Below are positions 1 to 8,214 of a DNA stretch of 64,000 nt, in pieces. Position 1 is the stretch's first letter. Every line of letters starts with the position of its first letter. The DNA lies in the NCBI GenBank assembly GCA_017544005.1, contig JAFYEZ010000045.1, forward strand, positions 1 through 64,000, written 5' to 3'. Made by a program: the position numbers and the translations under genes. The stretch is from Bacteroidales bacterium (GTDB lineage Bacteria; Bacteroidota; Bacteroidia; Bacteroidales; UBA932). The notes under the pieces are model-generated. The model had not been told where the DNA came from, did no database searches, and saw only the letters and a list, made by a program, of their open reading frames with translations.

Positions 1-30
1 TTGTATAACGTTGATTTCTTCTTTCCGGTC

Positions 31-51
31 ATTCCCGGCCTGTCCGGGAAT
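31..51. repeat. Short perfect inverted repeat at the window edge
   Basis: An 8-bp arm ATTCCCGG (31-38) faces CCGGGAAT (44-51) across a 5-base loop, just downstream of the tilS stop. There is no T tract on either side, so it is not a standard terminator. It could be a dispersed palindromic unit or the end of one. Confidence 0.5.
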
Positions 52-65
52 CATAGCCTGCAAAG

Positions 66-1226
66 TTAACCATTTTTTATGGAAATGCGAAGAATCCGGC
101 GGGTGGTTGCAGTGACGCGTACGCTATGGTCAATGCAGCAGGGGATAACGGCCAGCACATGGTGCGGCTCTGCCACGCTTTTCAGGAGCGGTACAAATGG
201 TTTTTCGTCGGCCGGGATGTGATGGTCCGTGAACCAGTCCTGCATTTTTTTGCGCCCCGGCGCCCCCAGCGGCTTTATCCAGTCTCCGCTCTCCCAGGCC
301 CCTTCCACATACGCTCCCACCTTCTCCGCATCCAGGATGAGCACCCCCTCCGGCTGCTTCACTGCCTCGGTTCCATCCCACTCCTCTTCAACAAGGGTGT
401 ATTCACGAGCGGTGGCACATGCCTCCAAACCCATGGCCACCCTCGGCCGTGTTAGAGGGAGGGGCCCGCAGGAAGTGCCCGGAGGGCACGACGTAACGGG
501 AGGGACGAGGAGCGAAGCGACGAAGGGTTTGGAGGCATGTGCCACCGCTCGTCCTTGATTTTGGCCGTTTTTGAGGATGAGATCCAGTTCTGCGGCGAAT
601 CGCTCCATATCCCGGTTCAGGGTTTGGACGAACGAGGGATTGATGGTGGCAAATACGGGGAAGACCAGGTTGCGGACTTTGTTCCGTTTATACGCATTCT
701 GGGCATTGGTGCTGTCTTCGCGCCAGGAGAGGCCCTGTTCGCGGGCAAAGGCTTCAATCTCCTCCCGGGTCATGGAGAGGAGCGGCCTCCGGAGGGGAAT
801 GTCCCCAAAGTCCGGATCCGGGAGAAAGCCTTCCGCCTTCATGCCCGTGATGCCGCGCAGCCCGGTTCCGCGTAACAAATTCAGGATTAGCGTTTCCGCA
901 TTGTCGTTGGCGTTGTGCGCTACAGCTACGGCCTCATACCCGTGTTCCCGGCACAGTTGCCCAAACCAGTGGTACCGCAGCCTTCGGGCCGCCATCTCGA
1001 TGGAAATCCCCTCTGCCGATGCAAATGCCTCTGTATCAAAGCGCTTTACGTGGCAGGGGATGCGGTAACGGGCTGCCTGCGAACGGACAAAGGCTTCGTC
1101 TGCGTCGCTTTCTGCGCCCCGCAGACCAAAGTTGCAGTGTGCAACGGCAAAAGGCCCGCCTTCCTGACGGACCTTTTCCATAAGGCACATAGAATCAATG
1201 CCTCCGCTGACTGCAACCAGGAGCAT
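66..1226 (-). CDS. tilS: tRNA(Ile)-lysidine synthase TilS with an in-frame insertion
   Basis: Cytosolic ATP-dependent enzyme that converts the wobble C of tRNA-Ile(CAU) to lysidine, so the tRNA reads AUA. The PP-loop motif SGGIDS is at residues 8-13, followed by the usual AHCNFGLRG and AHNANDNAET blocks. A C-terminal TilS domain (GDWIKPLG...RKKMQDWF) runs to the stop, so both ends of the gene are present in 386 residues. The N-terminus is about 15-20 residues shorter than usual; the ATG overlaps the stop of the DUF3078 gene by one base (TAATG), which suggests coupled translation. Residues about 225-274 are encoded by a 148-bp palindromic element and have no TilS counterpart; they fall between the catalytic and C-terminal domains. 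Identity is certain; activity with the insert is likely but unproven. Confidence 0.93.
   Translation of the reverse strand: MLLVAVSGGIDSMCLMEKVRQEGGPFAVAHCNFGLRGAESDADEAFVRSQAARYRIPCHVKRFDTEAFASAEGISIEMAARRLRYHWFGQLCREHGYEAVAVAHNANDNAETLILNLLRGTGLRGITGMKAEGFLPDPDFGDIPLRRPLLSMTREEIEAFAREQGLSWREDSTNAQNAYKRNKVRNLVFPVFATINPSFVQTLNRDMERFAAELDLILKNGQNQGRAVAHASKPFVASLLVPPVTSCPPGTSCGPLPLTRPRVAMGLEACATAREYTLVEEEWDGTEAVKQPEGVLILDAEKVGAYVEGAWESGDWIKPLGAPGRKKMQDWFTDHHIPADEKPFVPLLKSVAEPHHVLAVIPCCIDHSVRVTATTRRILRISIKNG
405..552. repeat. 148-bp palindromic element inserted inside tilS
   Basis: Perfect 28-bp terminal inverted repeats (405-432 and 525-552, beginning ACGAGCGGTGGCACATGCC) enclose 92 bases that hold a further hairpin, GTGCCC-GGA-GGGCAC (475-489). 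The tilS frame stays open across it, giving about 49 extra residues, and the opposite strand also lacks stops in one frame. No transposase is encoded. It resembles REP/MITE-like elements or the protein-embedded palindromic elements described in Rickettsia. No second copy was noticed in the window. Confidence 0.8.
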
Positions 1227-2332
1227 TAGCGCTGATGCGAGAAGCTGTATGTAAAGCCGAACTCCAGGAATTCCTTGAACTGGACGCCTTTGGCATCGGC
1301 CTTGCCGTCTTTGTCTGTGTCGCGTACGTGCACCAGCGGGTCATAGATGAGGTTGGTGGACACGGTAAGGGCAAAGAACTTGCGCAGTTTCCAATACACT
1401 TTGTTGTCCCAGGTGAGACGAGGCTCCACCCTGGGCTTGAGGTAGTTATAGAAGGCGGTGAACTGGGTGGTGTAGGAGAAGTTGTCGTTGATGACCCATC
1501 CCATATCTACCTTGAGCTGGGCACCGAATTCCATACGGGCAGGGCGGAAGTTGTCATAATATCCGTTGTCCTGGTTGTATTTACGAATCTCTATTCCCTC
1601 GAGTTCCGCCAAATCTTTGTACTTGTCTGCATCCCGGAGATCCATACCGTAGGTGTAGCGCAGTTGCGGGATGGTGACAATGACGGCACTCCCGGTGAGG
1701 GGGGCGAAGTTCACGGACACCCACGGCGCAGGGGTCCAGAGCACACCGATACCCAGGTTGATGTATGCGGGAGCCATGAAGCCGGATTTCAGGACGCGGG
1801 CACCCAGCCAGTCGTCTGTGGTGGGATCCAGCTGCTTCCCGTCATCGTCATACTTGGTGGCCGGCGTTTTATAGTCGTAGTTGCGGCCGAACTGGTTCAG
1901 GAAGTCAAAGGTGGCGGAGTAGGACAGGTGACGCACGGGGGTCTCGTAACCCCATTTGGATTCAATGTACATGCGGTCCTTGTTCTTCTGGAGAATGGGT
2001 TTGTCTGCGCTCCACAGGAAGCCGTAATCCAGCTGGATGCGGTTGGTTCCGGTGAGTTTGTCCTTGGCAAAGTTGGCGCTGGCATCCACGTTGCCGGCCA
2101 GCGACAGGTTGTTGTAACCACCGGCAGCCCACTTGCTCAGGTAGGTTTGGCCAAAGTTGATGTTGGTGAGGATGGAATTGGTCCAGTATTTGGGCTTCTC
2201 CACTTTTTCCGGAACATCGTCTGCGGCGCTCAGGGCAGCCGCAGCTTCTGCCGCAGCTTCCTGGGTGTTCTGCGCCCGGGCAGCCAGCACGGTGGCGGCC
2301 AGCAGGGCAATCGATACAAAAATTTTCTTCAT
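1226..2332 (-). CDS. DUF3078 outer-membrane or secreted protein
   Basis: A protein of 368 residues starting MKKIFVSIALLAATVLAARAQ, a clear signal peptide with a cleavage site after AQA/ARAQ. The mature part begins with an Ala/Glu-rich linker, then repeated aromatic strands (WTNSILTNINFGQTYLSKWAAGG, NLSLAGNVDASANF, IQLDYGF) and a last strand FGFTYSFSHQR. This is the pattern of the Bacteroidota DUF3078 family, a predicted beta-barrel of unknown function. A longer frame reaching 2527 would overlap the proS coding end, so the signal-peptide ATG at 2332, 7 bases after the proS stop, is chosen. It lies between proS and tilS in a likely three-gene transcript. Confidence 0.8.
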   Translation of the reverse strand: MKKIFVSIALLAATVLAARAQNTQEAAAEAAAALSAADDVPEKVEKPKYWTNSILTNINFGQTYLSKWAAGGYNNLSLAGNVDASANFAKDKLTGTNRIQLDYGFLWSADKPILQKNKDRMYIESKWGYETPVRHLSYSATFDFLNQFGRNYDYKTPATKYDDDGKQLDPTTDDWLGARVLKSGFMAPAYINLGIGVLWTPAPWVSVNFAPLTGSAVIVTIPQLRYTYGMDLRDADKYKDLAELEGIEIRKYNQDNGYYDNFRPARMEFGAQLKVDMGWVINDNFSYTTQFTAFYNYLKPRVEPRLTWDNKVYWKLRKFFALTVSTNLIYDPLVHVRDTDKDGKADAKGVQFKEFLEFGFTYSFSHQR

Positions 2333-2339
2333 AGTTTTA

Positions 2340-3833
2340 CTAATAGGAACGGGCGAAGAGCACTCTCTGGTGTGAGGGCTTGCCGGTATAAATGCATTTT
2401 CCTTCTTCAAAGCACAGGGCGCTGTCCACGGGGATGCAGCGGATGGTGGCTTTGGTTTCTTCCTGGATTTTGGCCTCCGTTTCTGCGGTGCCGTCCCAGT
2501 GGCAGAGCAGGAATCCGCCTTTTTCAATCTCTTCCTTGAACTGCTCCCAGGTATCTACTTTGCGGATAGAAGCGTCGCGGAAGGCCAGGGCCTTGTTGTA
2601 AATGTTCTTCTGGATATCTTCCAGCAGGCCGATGATACGGTCTTCCAGGCCTTCCAGCGGCTCCGAGATTTTCTCCAGGGTGTCCCGGCGGGCCACTTCT
2701 ACGGTGCCGTTCTGGAGGTCTCTCGGGCCCATGGCCAGGCGCACCGGAACGCCCTTGAGCTCCCATTCGGCAAACTTGAAGCCGGGACGCAGGGTGTCGC
2801 GGTCGTCAATTTCTACGCTGTGGCCTTTGGCTTCCAGCGCTTTCTTAACCTCGTACATCTTGTCCAGCACGGCGTTATGTTCTTCCTCGCTCTTGTAGAG
2901 GGGTACCATCACTACCTGGATGGGGGCTAGGGCAGGGGGGAGGACCAGGCCGTTGTCGTCTCCGTGGGCCATGATGAGGGCACCCATCAGGCGGGTGCTC
3001 ACGCCCCAGGACGTAGCCCAGACGTAGTCCTGCTTGCCTTCCTTGTTGGTGAAGGTGACGTCGAAGCTCTTGGCGAAGTTCTGGCCCAGGAAGTGGGAGG
3101 TGCCGGCCTGCAGGGCCTTGCCGTCCTGCATGAGGGCCTCGATGGTCATGGTGTCCAGGGCGCCGGCAAAACGCTCCCCGGGGCTCTTGTGACCCACCAC
3201 CACAGGAAGGGCCATCACCTCACGGGCGAATTTGGCGTATACATTCACCATCTGCGTTTTCTCTGCCTCCGCTTCCTCTGCGGTGGCATGGGCGGTATGG
3301 CCTTCCTGCCACAGGAATTCGGCGGTTCTCAGGAACAGGCGGGTGCGCATTTCCCAGCGCACCACGTTGGCCCACTGGTTGCAGAGCAGCGGAAGGTCGC
3401 GCCAGGACTTGATCCAGTTTTTGTAGGTGCTCCAGATGATGGTCTCGGAGGTCGGGCGGACGATGAGTTCCTCTTCCAGCTTGGCGTCGGGATCCACCAC
3501 GACACACTTGCCGTCCGGCGCCACCTTGAGGCGGTGGTGCGTCACCACGGCGCACTCTTTGGCGAAACCCTCCACGTGCTCGGCCTCGCGGCTGAGGAAG
3601 GATTTCGGGATGAAGAGCGGGAAATAGGCGTTCACATGCCCGGTTTCCTTGAACATTTTATCGAGTTGCTCGTGCATCTTTTCCCAGATGGCATAGCCAT
3701 AGGGTTTGATGACCATACAGCCGCGCACAGCCGACTGCTCGGCCAGATCTGCTTTGACTACGAGATTGTTGTACCACTTGGAATAATCCTCTTCCCGGCT
3801 CACGACCTCTTTGTTGACGACCTCTTTTGCCAT
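2340..3833 (-). CDS. proS: Prolyl-tRNA synthetase, archaeal/eukaryote-like type
   Basis: Class II aminoacyl-tRNA synthetase that charges tRNA-Pro. The 497-residue length and the absence of the long editing insertion mark the short type-3 form common in Bacteroidota. Visible signatures are RPTSETIIW, the motif-2 segment [32 protein letters not shown], and the motif-3 region [19 protein letters not shown], followed by the anticodon-binding domain and a C-terminal zinc-like domain with Cys residues that ends in Tyr (FARSY). The start MAKEVVNKE at 3833 is preferred over an ATG 13 codons upstream because it matches the family N-terminus. A -7 element lies upstream at 3889-3896. Confidence 0.95.
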   Translation of the reverse strand: MAKEVVNKEVVSREEDYSKWYNNLVVKADLAEQSAVRGCMVIKPYGYAIWEKMHEQLDKMFKETGHVNAYFPLFIPKSFLSREAEHVEGFAKECAVVTHHRLKVAPDGKCVVVDPDAKLEEELIVRPTSETIIWSTYKNWIKSWRDLPLLCNQWANVVRWEMRTRLFLRTAEFLWQEGHTAHATAEEAEAEKTQMVNVYAKFAREVMALPVVVGHKSPGERFAGALDTMTIEALMQDGKALQAGTSHFLGQNFAKSFDVTFTNKEGKQDYVWATSWGVSTRLMGALIMAHGDDNGLVLPPALAPIQVVMVPLYKSEEEHNAVLDKMYEVKKALEAKGHSVEIDDRDTLRPGFKFAEWELKGVPVRLAMGPRDLQNGTVEVARRDTLEKISEPLEGLEDRIIGLLEDIQKNIYNKALAFRDASIRKVDTWEQFKEEIEKGGFLLCHWDGTAETEAKIQEETKATIRCIPVDSALCFEEGKCIYTGKPSHQRVLFARSY

Positions 3834-3837
3834 TCCG

Positions 3838-3869
3838 TTTGAATTTTGGTATAAATGTTGATATATTTG
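3838..3869 (+). promoter_or_regulatory. Bacteroidota-type promoter of the 3923 lipoprotein gene
   Basis: TTTG (3838-3841), 20 bases, then TATATTTG (3862-3869), a full match to the Bacteroidota sigma-A pattern TTTG-N19-21-TAnnTTTG. Transcription would begin near 3875, about 48 bases before the ATG. Confidence 0.6.
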
Positions 3870-3888
3870 CATTAGAAAATGAGTGACG

Positions 3889-3896
3889 CAAAATTA
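3889..3896 (-). promoter_or_regulatory. Candidate -7 element of the proS transcript
   Basis: Read on the minus strand this is TAATTTTG, a match to TAnnTTTG, 56 bases before the proS ATG. No clear TTTG is visible 20 bases upstream, so the call is tentative. Confidence 0.4.
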
Positions 3897-3911
3897 CAAA
3901 AAAACTAACAT

Positions 3912-3918
3912 AGGAGGT
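3912..3918 (+). promoter_or_regulatory. Unusually strong Shine-Dalgarno sequence
   Basis: AGGAGGT lies 4 bases before the ATG at 3923. Most genes in this window show no such sequence, as expected for Bacteroidota, so this gene may be translated at a high level or differently initiated. Confidence 0.6.
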
Positions 3919-3922
3919 AAAA

Positions 3923-5248
3923 ATGAGACGCAATCTGTTATACTGCCTGGCCTTCGCGGCACTGGCCCTGTCGATGAGCTCCTGCGGAGTTTACTACTCG
4001 ACAAGTTACTCGACTTCCCCCCGTGTTGACGGAATCTACTATCGGCCCACGGCGGGCAGCCGCCTCGCGGTCGTTGAGTCCACTGTACCGCAATACACCA
4101 CCTACTCCACCGTCGAACAGCCTGTGGAATCCTACTTCGAGACGGATCCGGAGACCGGACGCATCTACCTGGCGGAAGGCGTTTCCTACGAGGAACTTCT
4201 CCGCAAGTTCGACAGTCCGACCTACAACGTGACCATCAACTACGGTGGCTGGTACGATCCCTGGTACAACCCCTGGTGGGGCTCCTGGCGGTATCGCCGC
4301 TACGCCTACTACCACAATCCCTACTACCGCGGATACTGGTACAACAGCTGGTATGATCCCTGGTACGACAGCTACTACGTCTGGAACAGCGGATACTACT
4401 ACGGCGGCTACTACAACTACTACGGCTGGTACGATCCCTGGTGCTGGGATTCTCCTTACTACCACCACTACTACTACCATCACCCGCACCACCATCACCA
4501 CTACGCACACCATCATCCCGATCCGGGCCACCACGGCGGATCGCACCACGGTGCCTACCGGCCGGGTACGGTGTACGGACACCGCAGCGCAGTGAATTCC
4601 GGAATCGCCTCCTCGACCTCGAAGGGTACGGTGACGGGCAGCGGCAGCAGCAGCAACAATGGCGGACACCGCTCGGTATCCACCTACGGCGGCCTCAGCA
4701 CGCCGACGCCCAAGAACGGAACCGCTTCCGGCAGCAGCAATGTCCGAAGTGAAGGCGGAAGACGTTCGACCAGCACCGGCACCGCCGCAACCACCAGCTC
4801 CAGCAGCAACCGGACCGTTTCCAGTGGCGGAAGCCGCAATACCTCCGGCACGACGGCCGCCAGCCGCAGCGCTTCCGGCGGAAGCCGCAACTCCTCCGGC
4901 ACGGTGCGCAGCACCTCCAGCTCGGGCGGAAGCCGCAACTCCGGTACCACACGGACCTCCGGCAGCACGAGCCGCGTCAACAAGAGCACGCCCACCAGCT
5001 CCTCTTCCAGCCGCAGCACCGTCTCCGGCGGAAGCAGGAGCAGCAGTTCGAGTTCCTCCAGCCGCTCCTCTTCTTCCAGCAGCTCGAGAAGCTCCCGCAG
5101 CAGCTACTCCTCCTCTTCCAGCAGCAGTAGCAGCGGTGGCAGCCGCAGTTCCTCCAGCAGCTCCTCTTCCGGCCGCAGCTCCTCCAGCTCTTCCGGAAGC
5201 AGCCACAGCAGCAGTAGCAGCAGCCACAGCGGCGGCGGACGCCGATAA
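3923..5248 (+). CDS. Low-complexity Tyr/His/Ser-rich surface lipoprotein
   Basis: Function unknown. The 441-residue protein starts with a signal peptide ending in a plausible lipobox (SMSSC, Cys21). Residues about 105-175 are dominated by Tyr, Trp, Gly, Asp and Pro in near-repeats of the kind YDPWY; residues about 180-212 are strongly His-rich with runs of His; from about 225 to the end the chain is almost only Ser, Gly, Arg and Thr, with long Ser-Arg tracts. Lipoproteins of this composition occur in Bacteroidales, sometimes mislabelled vitellogenin. The His block could bind metal and the Tyr/Ser parts could form an extended surface layer, but this is inference. It has its own promoter and Shine-Dalgarno sequence. 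The antisense frames over this gene are composition artefacts. Confidence 0.75.
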   Translation: MRRNLLYCLAFAALALSMSSCGVYYSTSYSTSPRVDGIYYRPTAGSRLAVVESTVPQYTTYSTVEQPVESYFETDPETGRIYLAEGVSYEELLRKFDSPTYNVTINYGGWYDPWYNPWWGSWRYRRYAYYHNPYYRGYWYNSWYDPWYDSYYVWNSGYYYGGYYNYYGWYDPWCWDSPYYHHYYYHHPHHHHHYAHHHPDPGHHGGSHHGAYRPGTVYGHRSAVNSGIASSTSKGTVTGSGSSSNNGGHRSVSTYGGLSTPTPKNGTASGSSNVRSEGGRRSTSTGTAATTSSSSNRTVSSGGSRNTSGTTAASRSASGGSRNSSGTVRSTSSSGGSRNSGTTRTSGSTSRVNKSTPTSSSSSRSTVSGGSRSSSSSSSSRSSSSSSSRSSRSSYSSSSSSSSSGGSRSSSSSSSSGRSSSSSSGSSHSSSSSSHSGGGRR

Positions 5249-5289
5249 CGGTTGCACACCTTTAATAGTAACAGGTTAAAATCGACAAT

Positions 5290-6870
5290 ATGAAACGCCT
5301 GATCTCTCTCGTCGGCCTGCTGCTCATGGGCAGCGCCCTCCTGGCCCAGGGACCCGCCGACGCCCTGCGCATCGCGCAGCTCAATTATGAAGGCTCTGCC
5401 CGGACCCTGGCCATGGGTAACGCATTCACCGCCCTGGGCGGCGATATCGGCGCCCTCGCCATCAACCCGGCCTCATCCGGCGTCTATCGCAGCAACGAGC
5501 TCGCCCTCTCCCTGGGATATTCCAACGCCAGCATGGTATCGCTCAGCGGTGACGATATGCTCAACAACAGCTACTCCGGCCGTACGGGCCGCGTGACGCT
5601 GCCGAGCATCGGCGCCATCGCCACGATGGATTCCGGCAACCAGAGCGGCCTGTTCAGCATCAGCTACGGTATCGCAGCCAACCGGATTGGCAATTTCAAC
5701 CGTGTGACCGCGGGCAACTGCCGCACCGCACAGGCCACCCTGCTGGGCAATATCGCCGCAGCGGCTGCCGGCATTGACCAGACCGTACTTGCCTACGATA
5801 CGGACAACAACTACAACCCGTATTCCGATTCCAACGCGCCGTGGTCCATCATCCAGGCCTTCGATGCCTACGCCATCAGCCCGATCGACGGCACCACCGA
5901 TTCCTATATCGGCACCACCGAGAACATCGATGACGGCGGCGTGATTACGGTGGGCGGCCCGCTCGATCAGTTCTACTTCAACAAGTGCAACGGCGGCATC
6001 ACGGAAGTGGCCTTCAACCTCGGCGCCAACTTCTCGGACCGCTTCTATATCGGTGCCAACCTGGACCTGCATATCGTGGACTACAAGCAGACGGAGTTCT
6101 ACTCCGAGACGCCGGTCAACTCCGCCCAGTTCCAGGACGGTGTCACCTACTACGCCACCCAGTTCCAGCTGCGCACCTCCGGTGCCGGCATCAACCTCAA
6201 ACTCGGCGCCATCTACAACCCGATTCCCGGTCTGAGACTGGGCGCCACCTTCACCACGCCGAGCTTATATTCGCTGACCGATGTGTGGAACCGCGCCACC
6301 AAGACCGAATTCGACAACGGCAACGACTACTACCGGGAGTCTCCGGACGGAGCCTACGAGTATAACCTCATCACGCCGCTCCGCTGGAGCGTGGGTGCCG
6401 CTTACACGGGCAACCGCGGACTGCTGAGCGTCGATTATGAAAGTGTCAACTACGGCGCCACCCGCTACGATAACTCGAAACCTTTCGACAGCACCACCTT
6501 CCAGACGGAAAACAAGCAGATCCGGGGCGGTTACACCATCTCCCACCTGCTCCGCGTAGGTGCCGAGTACTGGATTACCAACCGCATTGCCGGCCGCCTG
6601 GGCTACAACCTCTACACCTCGCCCGGCAAGGAGGTGGACGCCGACCTGAATCCGCTCTATACGTACCCCAAGACGCAGTTCGTGTCGGCGGGCCTCGGCT
6701 TCCAGCTGAACGACGACGGCGACCTCGCCCTCGATATCGCCTACCAGCGGATGCTGAACCAGAGCGACCGTTTCACCGTCTATGACGACTACGACACCTT
6801 CGTCGCTCCGGTTTACGACGGAATCCACACCGCAGACAAGGTGATTGTCTCGCTCGTATTCCGCTTCTGA
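5290..6870 (+). CDS. FadL/OmpP1-like outer-membrane beta-barrel protein
   Basis: A 526-residue protein with signal peptide MKRLISLVGLLLMGSALLAQ. The mature start has the motif ARTLAMGNAFTALGGDIGALAINPAS, typical of the OmpP1/FadL/PorV-like barrels of Bacteroidota. Many alternating aromatic strands follow and the protein ends in Phe (VSLVFRF), as barrels inserted by BamA do. The family imports hydrophobic compounds in proteobacteria; the substrate here is unknown. It starts 41 bases after the repetitive lipoprotein, may share its promoter, and is followed by a strong terminator, so the two form a likely unit. Confidence 0.85.
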   Translation: MKRLISLVGLLLMGSALLAQGPADALRIAQLNYEGSARTLAMGNAFTALGGDIGALAINPASSGVYRSNELALSLGYSNASMVSLSGDDMLNNSYSGRTGRVTLPSIGAIATMDSGNQSGLFSISYGIAANRIGNFNRVTAGNCRTAQATLLGNIAAAAAGIDQTVLAYDTDNNYNPYSDSNAPWSIIQAFDAYAISPIDGTTDSYIGTTENIDDGGVITVGGPLDQFYFNKCNGGITEVAFNLGANFSDRFYIGANLDLHIVDYKQTEFYSETPVNSAQFQDGVTYYATQFQLRTSGAGINLKLGAIYNPIPGLRLGATFTTPSLYSLTDVWNRATKTEFDNGNDYYRESPDGAYEYNLITPLRWSVGAAYTGNRGLLSVDYESVNYGATRYDNSKPFDSTTFQTENKQIRGGYTISHLLRVGAEYWITNRIAGRLGYNLYTSPGKEVDADLNPLYTYPKTQFVSAGLGFQLNDDGDLALDIAYQRMLNQSDRFTVYDDYDTFVAPVYDGIHTADKVIVSLVFRF

Positions 6871-6891
6871 TTCGGAAAACGTTTTTCACTG

Positions 6892-6928
6892 AAAAAACAG
6901 GAAAAGCCGGCGCTTTTCCTGTTTTTTT
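6892..6928 (+). terminator. Intrinsic terminator after the outer-membrane protein gene
   Basis: The left arm (6892-6907, ending ACAGGAAAAGC) pairs perfectly with the right arm (6912-6928, starting GCTTTTCCTG) and runs into seven T. The A-rich left flank makes it potentially active in both directions. Confidence 0.85.
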
Positions 6929-7003
6929 GCAATTATTCCGGGTGCGGTGAAACCTTTTTCCGAATTCTGCGTATAATGAAATGTTTTATCGCATCACACA
7001 CCT

Positions 7004-8116
7004 ATGAAACTTTCTCAATTCAAATTCGAACTGGAGGACAAGCACATTGCCAAAGAACCCTCCACCTACCGCGACGAATGCAAACTGATGGTGCTCCACA
7101 AGGACACCGGTGAGGTGGAATACCTCCGCAAGGACGCCGACGGCAAGGTACTCAAGGATGCCAAGGGCCACCGTCAGTTCCTGCAGTTCAAGGATATCCT
7201 CAATTATATGTCGCCGCACGACCTGTTCGTGTTCAACGACGTCAAGGTCTTCCCCGCCCGCCTGCACGGCAACAAGGAGAAGACCGGTGCGGAAATCGAA
7301 GTCTTCCTGCTCCGTGAACTCAATCCCGAGCAGCACCTGTGGGACGTGCTTGTTGATCCGGCACGCAAGATCCGAATCGGCAATAAGCTCTATTTCGGAG
7401 AGAACGACGCCCTGGTGGCCGAGGTGATCGACAATACCACCTCCCGCGGCCGCACCCTGCGTTTCCTCTTCGACGGCACGCCGGAGGAGTTCCGCCAGAC
7501 GCTCTATCAGCTCGGCGAACTTCCCATCCCCAAGTGGATCCGCGAACACGCCAACGAATCTGACAAGGAGCGCTTCCAGACCATCTACGCCAACCCGGAC
7601 CACGAGGGTGCCGTCGCCTGCCCGGCCGCCGGCCTGCACTTCAGCAAGACCCTCTTCAAGCGGATGGAGATCGCCGACGTGGAGAGCACCTTCCTGACGC
7701 TCTACATGGGCAACGCCCACTTCCACAAGGTAGATGTGGAGGACCTCTCCAAGCACAAGATGGATTCCGAGGAACTGATCATCACCGAGGAGACCGCCAA
7801 TGCCGTCAACCGCGCGAAACGCGGCGGGCACAAGGTCGTGGCCGTAGGCATCACGGTGATGCGCGCGCTCGAGACGTATGTGACCACCACGCACGAAATC
7901 AGGCCGTTCAAGGGCTGGACCAACAAGTTTATCTTCCCGCCCTACCGCTTCTCGATTGCCGACGCCTTCATCACCAACTTCCACCTGCCGCTCTCCACGA
8001 TGCTGATGACCACGGCAGCCTTCGGCGGCTACGAAAACGTGATGCACGCCTACGAAATCGCCAAGAAAGAGGGCTTCAAATTCGGCACTTACGGCGACGC
8101 GATGCTGATTATTTAA
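7004..8116 (+). CDS. queA: S-adenosylmethionine:tRNA ribosyltransferase-isomerase QueA
   Basis: Transfers the ribosyl moiety of SAM to preQ1 at position 34 of tRNA, making epoxyqueuosine, late in queuosine synthesis. The 370-residue length is slightly above the usual 340-356. Family blocks are visible: [72 protein letters not shown] and the C-terminal [18 protein letters not shown]. No other queuosine gene is adjacent. The gene stands between a terminator and dprA; no consensus promoter was clear in the 75 bases upstream. Confidence 0.95.
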   Translation: MKLSQFKFELEDKHIAKEPSTYRDECKLMVLHKDTGEVEYLRKDADGKVLKDAKGHRQFLQFKDILNYMSPHDLFVFNDVKVFPARLHGNKEKTGAEIEVFLLRELNPEQHLWDVLVDPARKIRIGNKLYFGENDALVAEVIDNTTSRGRTLRFLFDGTPEEFRQTLYQLGELPIPKWIREHANESDKERFQTIYANPDHEGAVACPAAGLHFSKTLFKRMEIADVESTFLTLYMGNAHFHKVDVEDLSKHKMDSEELIITEETANAVNRAKRGGHKVVAVGITVMRALETYVTTTHEIRPFKGWTNKFIFPPYRFSIADAFITNFHLPLSTMLMTTAAFGGYENVMHAYEIAKKEGFKFGTYGDAMLII

Positions 8117-8214
8117 TTATTGTCGCTCTTTTTAAAAAAGCGAATTCCTGTCCTCCGGAAACTTTTGTTTTCAGCGACATACAACCTGCGGGTCAGACTC
8201 CTATCTTCGCCGAT

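Noticed and set aside
3938..5257. Ala/Gly/Val-rich minus-strand frame and other overlapping frames over the repetitive lipoprotein
   Set aside because: They mirror the low-complexity plus-strand gene, which alone has a promoter, ribosome site and signal peptide.
8123..8143. Imperfect palindrome after queA as a terminator
   Set aside because: The stem is mostly A/T pairs with a mismatch and is not followed by a T tract on the plus strand.
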